Source: Candidatus Latescibacteria bacterium 4484_181
GTDB taxonomy: Bacteria > Latescibacterota > MVCY01
Length of the DNA stretch: 30,513 nucleotides
Assembly: GCA_002049985.1 (NCBI GenBank)
Contig: MVCY01000002.1
Span: 1 to 30,513 of the forward strand
Reading direction: 5' to 3'
Every line of letters starts with the position of its first letter. The stretch's first letter is position 1. The notes below the pieces were generated by a model. The model was not told where the DNA came from. It did not search any database and was given only the letters and a program-made list of their open reading frames with translations. Position numbers and translations under genes: made by a program. Shown here piece by piece: positions 25,632 to 30,513 of the stretch.

Positions 25632-25660
25632 TTGACATATAAACTGGCCTCCTGTAAGTT
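25632..25660 (+). promoter_or_regulatory. Candidate promoter of the CorC-like gene
   Basis: Perfect TTGACA (25632-25637) with a 17-nt spacer and TAAGTT (25655-25660, 3 of 6). It lies 56 bp before the TTG start. Confidence 0.4.
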
Positions 25661-25715
25661 CTTGAACTCTATGGTGTGAAGTCGAGGCCGTAGACATCAA
25701 GGAAGGTGATATTTC

Positions 25716-26981
25716 TTGGAAGTTGACTCATTTATCCAGGGAGCAGTTTTCCTGCTTCTGCTGGGCCTGATAGCACTTCTGACAAACGCTGACTCCGTTA
25801 TTGCTTCCGTCTCTCGTTCCTCTTTACTAAAATCCAAGGAGAAAGGCAAAAAAGCTGCTGCAAAGATACTCAGAATTTACCACCCTAAGCAGAAATTACA
25901 TTTGGCAGTGGCCATTGCCAAATCACTGGTCACCTTGCTGGCCACGCTGATGTTGATACTTTTGGTCCAGAATCTATGTTCCACCGGAGGTCTCTGCGAA
26001 CCGGTGGGATTGGCAGTGGCGATGGCTGTTGCCTTATTTGCTTTCTTCTTCGCCGAAGAGGTCCTCCCTCGAAGAATTGCCCGAGGTGGAGAGAACTCGC
26101 TGCTTAGAGTCGCTTCTCTTGTCTATGTTCTTTATATACTTCTACTTCCTCTGATCAACCTTCTCTACAGTTTCTCGCCTAAGGAGCAAGAACTAAAGGA
26201 GATAAAGGAAGAGGAGCTGAAGAGCATTGTCGAGGCGGAGAGCGAGGAGGGAGTGATTGAAAAAGTAGAAAAGGAAATGATCAGAAACATCTTCGAGTTC
26301 TCCGAAACCAGCGTAAAAGAGGTGATGGTACCCCGCATAGATATGGTCTGTGCAGAAATCTCTATCGGGCTTCAAGAGCTGATCGCTCTGATAAGTGAGG
26401 CAGGGCACTCCCGCATCCCCGTCTATGAAGAGACCGTTGACAACATCCAGGGAATCATTTACGCCAAGGATCTGCTTCCCATATTAGGGAGGTCAGAAAA
26501 ATGGGAGATAAGGAAAATAATGCGGGAACCCTATTTTGTGCCTGAGAATAAGAAGATCGATGAGATGCTCAGAGAATTTAAGGCCAAGAAGATACATATG
26601 GCCGTGGTTGTCGATGAATACGGGGGAACGGCTGGCCTAGTCACCTTAGAGGACCTCATTGAGGAAATCGTCGGAGAAATCCAGGATGAATACGACACCG
26701 AAGAGCAGCTCTATAGATGGGTGGATAAAGAGACGCTGTTGGCAGATGCCAAGATTGACATCCATGACCTCAATGAACTACTGGGAGCAGACCTACCCAG
26801 GAATGGTTTTGAGACTTTGGGAGGGTTTATCTATAACCACCTGGGAAGCATTCCTCAGCAGGGAGAGACCTTGGAGTTTAAGAACCTGGAGATGTCCATT
26901 CAGCAAGTGAATGGCCAGAGGATAACCAAAGTGAAAATTGTTAAAAAGAGGCCGAGCACTCAGGAGGAGGATGAGCAATAA
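25716..26981 (+). CDS. CorC/CNNM family protein (DUF21, CBS pair)
   Basis: A 421-residue membrane protein. The start is TTG 25716, preceded by GGAAGGTGAT. The DUF21 membrane domain covers about 1-170 with three to four hydrophobic segments. A cytoplasmic CBS pair follows (about 200-320; VMVPRIDMVC, HSRIPVYEE, MAVVVDEYGGTAGLVTLEDLIEEIVGEI), then a CorC/HlyC domain (about 335-410). Family members are linked to Mg2+/Co2+ transport or resistance; direct transport is not shown here. Gene order after ybeY is typical (ybeX/corC). Confidence 0.92.
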   Translation: MEVDSFIQGAVFLLLLGLIALLTNADSVIASVSRSSLLKSKEKGKKAAAKILRIYHPKQKLHLAVAIAKSLVTLLATLMLILLVQNLCSTGGLCEPVGLAVAMAVALFAFFFAEEVLPRRIARGGENSLLRVASLVYVLYILLLPLINLLYSFSPKEQELKEIKEEELKSIVEAESEEGVIEKVEKEMIRNIFEFSETSVKEVMVPRIDMVCAEISIGLQELIALISEAGHSRIPVYEETVDNIQGIIYAKDLLPILGRSEKWEIRKIMREPYFVPENKKIDEMLREFKAKKIHMAVVVDEYGGTAGLVTLEDLIEEIVGEIQDEYDTEEQLYRWVDKETLLADAKIDIHDLNELLGADLPRNGFETLGGFIYNHLGSIPQQGETLEFKNLEMSIQQVNGQRITKVKIVKKRPSTQEEDEQ

Positions 26982-27076
26982 ATTTGCCAACGCATTGTGT
27001 ATGCTAAGATAACACTATACAATTTCAGAATTTTCCGGGTCACTGAATAATTTGGAGAATAATGGGAAAATTTGGC

Positions 27077-27105
27077 TTGACAAATGAGGAAGTTCTTTTT
27101 ATGTT
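27077..27105 (+). promoter_or_regulatory. Promoter of the tRNA pair
   Basis: Perfect TTGACA (27077-27082), a 17-nt spacer and TATGTT (27100-27105). Transcription would start near 27112, three bases before the first tRNA. Confidence 0.55.
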
Positions 27106-27114
27106 ATAAAGAGA

Positions 27115-27191
<77 letters not shown>

Positions 27192-27198
27192 AAAACCC

Positions 27199-27217
27199 AA
27201 GCCCACTGGGCTTTTTT
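27199..27217 (+). terminator. Hairpin plus T-run between the tRNAs
   Basis: AAGCCC, loop ACT, GGGCTT, followed by a run of T (27212-27217). A full intrinsic terminator between the two tRNAs, with no visible promoter after it. Either readthrough or processing feeds tRNA-Phe. Confidence 0.65.
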
Positions 27218-27222
27218 ATTAC

Positions 27223-27295
<73 letters not shown>

Positions 27296-27361
27296 CTTTT
27301 ATTTCCCAGCCATTAGCTGATTCATTGCAAGTCCTAAAGCTTTGGGGAAATCATTTTCCGG

Positions 27362-27390
27362 TTGCATCAGCTAGTTAGAGGCACTATATC
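27362..27390 (+). promoter_or_regulatory. Weak candidate promoter of the DUF2520 gene
   Basis: TTGCAT (27362-27367), a 17-nt spacer and TATATC (27385-27390). Moderate match only; readthrough from the tRNAs is an alternative. Confidence 0.25.
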
Positions 27391-27463
27391 TCCTTTTTTG
27401 AGAAAAGCCTCCGCTGCATCACCCCAAAATCGACGTTGCACAATATCGTAAGGAGGTCCAGCG

Positions 27464-28339
27464 GTGGAAACGCCCCAAATAGCCATAATCGGCGCCGGGG
27501 CGGTGGGGACTACCCTCGCCGTGGCATTGCATCAGAGAAACTGCCGGATCGTCGGCATAGCCAGTCGAACAGAGCGGTCGGCTCACAGGTGCGGCGCTCT
27601 TGTCAACTGTGCCTTCTGTTCTACAGATCCAGTAGAGGTGGCAAAAGCAGCCGAAGTGATCTTTATCTCCACTCCTGATCGCGTTATTAAACAGGTATGC
27701 GACCACATCGCCGCCGCCGGTGGTATTCAAAAAGGCGATATAGTAATCCACTTAAGCGGAGCCTTAGGTTCAGATATCCTGGCTTCGGCCAAAAGAAAAG
27801 GGGCTTACGTCCTCGCCCTGCATCCTGTTCAGACCTTCCCCAGAGGGCAAATCTCCACTGAAGCTCTATCAGGCTGCTACTTTTCACTTGAAGGGGATAA
27901 AGAGGCATTGAAATTCGGCCAGGGACTGGTGGAAGAGTTAGGCGGAGAGCCAGTGATCATTTCTCCTGAGTCAAAACCCCTCTACCACGCTGCCCTCTGT
28001 ACGGCCTCCAACTACCTGGTTACAATTACCGATCTGGCCGTGCAAATGCTGGAGAAAGTGGGAATAGACAAAAAGGATGCCCTGAAAATGATAATGCCGC
28101 TGATCTGGGGTACTGTGAGGAACCTGGAGGCAGTGGGGCTGCCTGGCGCTTTGACTGGACCAGTGAGCAGGGGAGACCTGCAGACTCTCAAGGGACACCT
28201 GGGGACAATCCAGAGACTTCTGCCGCAATACCTCGAAGTCTACAGGAAATTGGGAAATCTAACAGCAGAGGTCGCCAGACGGGCAGGAACGCTGAAAGAA
28301 GAAGAATATCTGAAGCTAAAGGCATTGTTAGCACCCTGA
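27464..28339 (+). CDS. Rossmann-fold DUF2520 protein
   Basis: A 291-residue protein starting at GTG 27464, with AAGGAGG about 10 nt before it. The N-terminal NAD(P)-binding Rossmann fold has GAGAVG (10-15) and ISTPDRVIKQV. The HLSGALGSDIL and LHPVQTFP motifs follow, then the helical DUF2520 domain (about 150-290, with YHAALCTASNYLVTI). These motifs resemble the ketopantoate/F420-dependent reductase superfamily; the substrate is unknown. It stands alone after the tRNA genes, convergent with serS and separated from it by 63 bp. Confidence 0.88.
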   Translation: METPQIAIIGAGAVGTTLAVALHQRNCRIVGIASRTERSAHRCGALVNCAFCSTDPVEVAKAAEVIFISTPDRVIKQVCDHIAAAGGIQKGDIVIHLSGALGSDILASAKRKGAYVLALHPVQTFPRGQISTEALSGCYFSLEGDKEALKFGQGLVEELGGEPVIISPESKPLYHAALCTASNYLVTITDLAVQMLEKVGIDKKDALKMIMPLIWGTVRNLEAVGLPGALTGPVSRGDLQTLKGHLGTIQRLLPQYLEVYRKLGNLTAEVARRAGTLKEEEYLKLKALLAP

Positions 28340-28402
28340 CTCCTAGAGGAAGTCTCCTATGCAGTGCTCCAACTGCTCGCGCCAAAATAGCACCAGAACT
28401 TA

Positions 28403-29665
28403 CTATTTGGGAAAGATTCTGTCCGTCTTCATATAGGGCCTGAGCACTTGTGGAATCAAGATGCTTCCGTCTTGTTGTTGATAGTTCTCCATTATAGCGA
28501 TCAGCGTCCTGCCTATGGCGACTGCTGTCCCGTTCAGAGTGTGGACGAATTTGGTAGGACCTTTGTCTTGACGATAACGGATGCCAAGCCGCCGGGCTTG
28601 AAAGTCAGTGCAGTTGCTGCAAGAATGGGTTTCCCGATATCTGCCCTGGCCAGGCATCCACATCTCAATATCATACTTCTTCGCAGCTGGCACCCCAAGA
28701 TCCCCGGTGCACATCATAACCACCCGATACGGAATCCCTAAGGCCTGAGTGATCTTCTCCTCCAATGAAACCAGGTATTCATGTTCCTCTGCTGACTCTT
28801 CGCCCTGGCAGAAAGAAAACATCTCCACCTTGTCGAACTGGTGCACTCTGAGGATTCCTCGGGTGTCTTTCCCATAAGAGCCTGCCTCCCTTCGAAAGCA
28901 GGAAGAGAACCCCACATATCTCAAAGGAAGTTCCTCTGCCTTTAGGATCTCACCCCGATGTAGGGGGCCAAGGGTATGTTCGGCGGTGGCAACAAGACGC
29001 AGGTCGTCTAAGGTTGTTTTGTACATCTCGGTATCGGCTGAGGGGAGATACCCCATAGCATAGAAGATCTCCTCATGGGCCAAAACTGGGGGGATAACGG
29101 GAATGAATCCCTCTTCGGTCAGCATCTCAAAGGCGAATTGAACCAGGGCAAACTCTATCAGAACTGCCTCATTCTTAAGATAGTAAAACCTGGCACCGGA
29201 GACCTTAGCCGCCCGGGGAATATCAATCAGATCCAGCCTCTCACCTAACGTCACGTGGTCCCGGGGTTCGAAATCGAACTGCCTGGGCTTTCCCCATTGC
29301 CTTATCACCACATTATCGCTCTCGTCCTTGCCCTCAGGGACAGTTTCGTCAGGAAGATTGGGAATCTGCGTCAACAGGGCAGTGAGGGATTCCTCTGTCT
29401 GGTTAACAGATGCTTCAAATTCTCTTATCTGCTGTGAAATCTGCTTCACCTTTTCTATCAACTGGGCCTTTTTCTCGGGGTGCTGTCCTATCTGAGAACT
29501 GAGCTTTTTCTGAACACTCCGCAATCCGTTGACCCGGGTGAGCAGTCGCCGTCTCTGGTGGTCTAGACGGAGGATTTCATCCACCCGAACTACCACTCCC
29601 TTCTTGGCTGCCCGTTCTCTCACCTGTTCCGGATTCTCTCTAATTAGCTTTATGTCTATCACCAA
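28403..29665 (-). CDS. serS: Seryl-tRNA synthetase
   Basis: SerRS charges tRNA-Ser (and tRNA-Sec where present). The 420-residue protein has the N-terminal antiparallel coiled-coil arm (about 30-100) that contacts the tRNA long variable arm. The class II core follows: TAEH, motif 2 FRREAGSYGKDTRGILRVHQFDKVEMF and motif 3 LNGTAVAIGRTLIAIMENYQQ, with SCSNCTDFQARRL between them. All catalytic motifs are present. The start ATG lies 9 bp after the DUF4159 gene stop, so the two probably form one transcript. No T-box leader fits in that space. Confidence 0.96.
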   Translation of the reverse strand: MVIDIKLIRENPEQVRERAAKKGVVVRVDEILRLDHQRRRLLTRVNGLRSVQKKLSSQIGQHPEKKAQLIEKVKQISQQIREFEASVNQTEESLTALLTQIPNLPDETVPEGKDESDNVVIRQWGKPRQFDFEPRDHVTLGERLDLIDIPRAAKVSGARFYYLKNEAVLIEFALVQFAFEMLTEEGFIPVIPPVLAHEEIFYAMGYLPSADTEMYKTTLDDLRLVATAEHTLGPLHRGEILKAEELPLRYVGFSSCFRREAGSYGKDTRGILRVHQFDKVEMFSFCQGEESAEEHEYLVSLEEKITQALGIPYRVVMMCTGDLGVPAAKKYDIEMWMPGQGRYRETHSCSNCTDFQARRLGIRYRQDKGPTKFVHTLNGTAVAIGRTLIAIMENYQQQDGSILIPQVLRPYMKTDRIFPK

Positions 29666-29674
29666 AGCTACCTC

Positions 29675-30364
29675 TTAATGCATTAAGACGTAAGTTACAA
29701 TATTAACTCCCATTCGAAAGGCGGCCTCTCTTTTCTCCGATGGATCTCCATGCACCTCAGGGTCTGCCCAGCCATCGCTTATGTTCGTCTCGTAGGTATA
29801 GAAAACCACAAGTCTACCCTGGTCAAATATGCCGAATCCCTGAGGCGGTTTTCCGTCGTGCCTGTGAATCTTAGGCAGGCCGTGTGGAAGATCGTAAAAA
29901 AAGTGGTAGATAGGAAAGCTAAAGGGCAGTTCCACCAGCTCCTTGTCCGGGAATACCTTTTTGAGCTCTCGCCGGAAGGATTTGTCCATGCCGTAGTCAT
30001 CGTCAGCGTAGAGAAATCCCCCGTGGATCAGGTATAACCTGAGCCGCTTAGCTTCCTGCTGGGATAGTTCTATGTTCCCATGTCCAGTCATGAACAAGAG
30101 CGGATATTGAAACAGCTCTGGGGTCTCTATCTCAACCACCGCTTCTTCTTCATTGACTCGCATGGTGGTTCTTCTGTTTATCTCTCTGGCCAAATTGGGG
30201 ATGATGGAGGGGTCGTTGTACCAGTCACCCCCTCCTCTGTACTTGAGTCTGGCTATCGTAAGCCGGTGGGTAGAAGGAACCTGCTGAGTCTGAACGGCAG
30301 AGAGAGGAAGGAAAAAAACCAGAGCTGTAAGCACCGGTGTGCATTTTTTGGCTATGCTCTGCAT
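29675..30364 (-). CDS. Exported DUF4159 protein
   Basis: A 229-residue protein with a signal peptide (about 1-27: basic MQSIAKKC, a hydrophobic run, then AVQTQQ). The body has the DUF4159 features: LKYRGGGDWYNDPSIIPNL, LFMTGHGNIELS, LRLYLIHGGFLYADDDYG and FRRELKKVFPD. Such proteins are common in bacteria with many aerotolerance/MoxR-associated genes, and the fold resembles a class I glutamine amidotransferase-like domain; no catalytic residue can be assigned. It lies just upstream of serS, an unusual partner. The upstream 149 bp hold only a CGAAGG/CCTTCG hairpin. Confidence 0.85.
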   Translation of the reverse strand: MQSIAKKCTPVLTALVFFLPLSAVQTQQVPSTHRLTIARLKYRGGGDWYNDPSIIPNLAREINRRTTMRVNEEEAVVEIETPELFQYPLLFMTGHGNIELSQQEAKRLRLYLIHGGFLYADDDYGMDKSFRRELKKVFPDKELVELPFSFPIYHFFYDLPHGLPKIHRHDGKPPQGFGIFDQGRLVVFYTYETNISDGWADPEVHGDPSEKREAAFRMGVNIVTYVLMH

Positions 30365-30513
30365 AGTCTTTCTAACTGAGCTAAGCTTCTGAGTCGAAGG
30401 CCCATCCTTCGCACCCTTGTCTAAGTACCTCCGGCTTCCTGTTCTGATGGCAAGGAATTGACGAACCTGGTCAAGCGCGATTTGTATCGGTTTGCAGTAT
30501 TTTTGTGGATAGC

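Overview
The window looks like chromosomal core sequence of an uncultivated Gram-negative bacterium. It encodes an MsbA-type exporter, a lipobox lipoprotein, a periplasmic LysM protein, and a secreted protein ending in a FlgD-like/PNPF C-terminal sorting module. That module together with an M16 peptidase, a DUF4159 protein and a DUF2520 protein is typical of FCB-group bacteria and nearby candidate phyla (Latescibacterota, Zixibacteria, KSB1, WOR-3, Poribacteria and similar). I cannot place it more precisely by reading. I see no phage, transposon, CRISPR or conjugation genes.

Left third (1-9.4 kb). A gene-free stretch (1-565) leads into pfkA on the plus strand. A minus-strand series follows: nadE, a secreted FlgD-like-tailed protein, a Gfo/Idh/MocA oxidoreductase, radA and an MsbA-like ABC exporter. 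This third is full of broken genes. pfkA lacks its ATP-loop segment. radA lacks two internal blocks and is split over three frames. The secreted gene is frameshifted. rimP lacks its C-terminal domain. The surviving parts are well conserved, so the lesions are either very recent or assembly/amplification artefacts. This clustering is the most striking feature of the window.

Centre (9.1-19.7 kb). A classic translation/RNA operon runs rimP(broken)-nusA-infB-DUF503-rbfA-truB-ribF-rpsO-pnp-M16 peptidase, all on the plus strand with tight junctions. It starts from a good promoter with a hairpin at the very 5' end of the leader. No ylxR gene is found between nusA and infB. An envelope pair follows (19.8-21.4 kb): a small coiled-coil lipoprotein and a coiled-coil protein with two LysM domains. 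It is closed by an 18-bp-stem intrinsic terminator.

Right third (21.6-30.5 kb). phoH, a 7TM-HD phosphohydrolase (PgpH type), ybeY and a CorC/CNNM-like CBS protein form the usual phoH-ybeY neighbourhood. Two tRNA genes (initiator Met and Phe) come next, then a DUF2520 Rossmann protein. On the minus strand a secreted DUF4159 protein lies directly upstream of serS. Genes right of 9.4 kb look intact.

I did not find a convincing new multi-gene system. The best leads are the cluster of internal deletions, the lipoprotein/LysM pair, the GCGCAAA-type heptad repeats in intergenic DNA, and the C1-C72 initiator tRNA.
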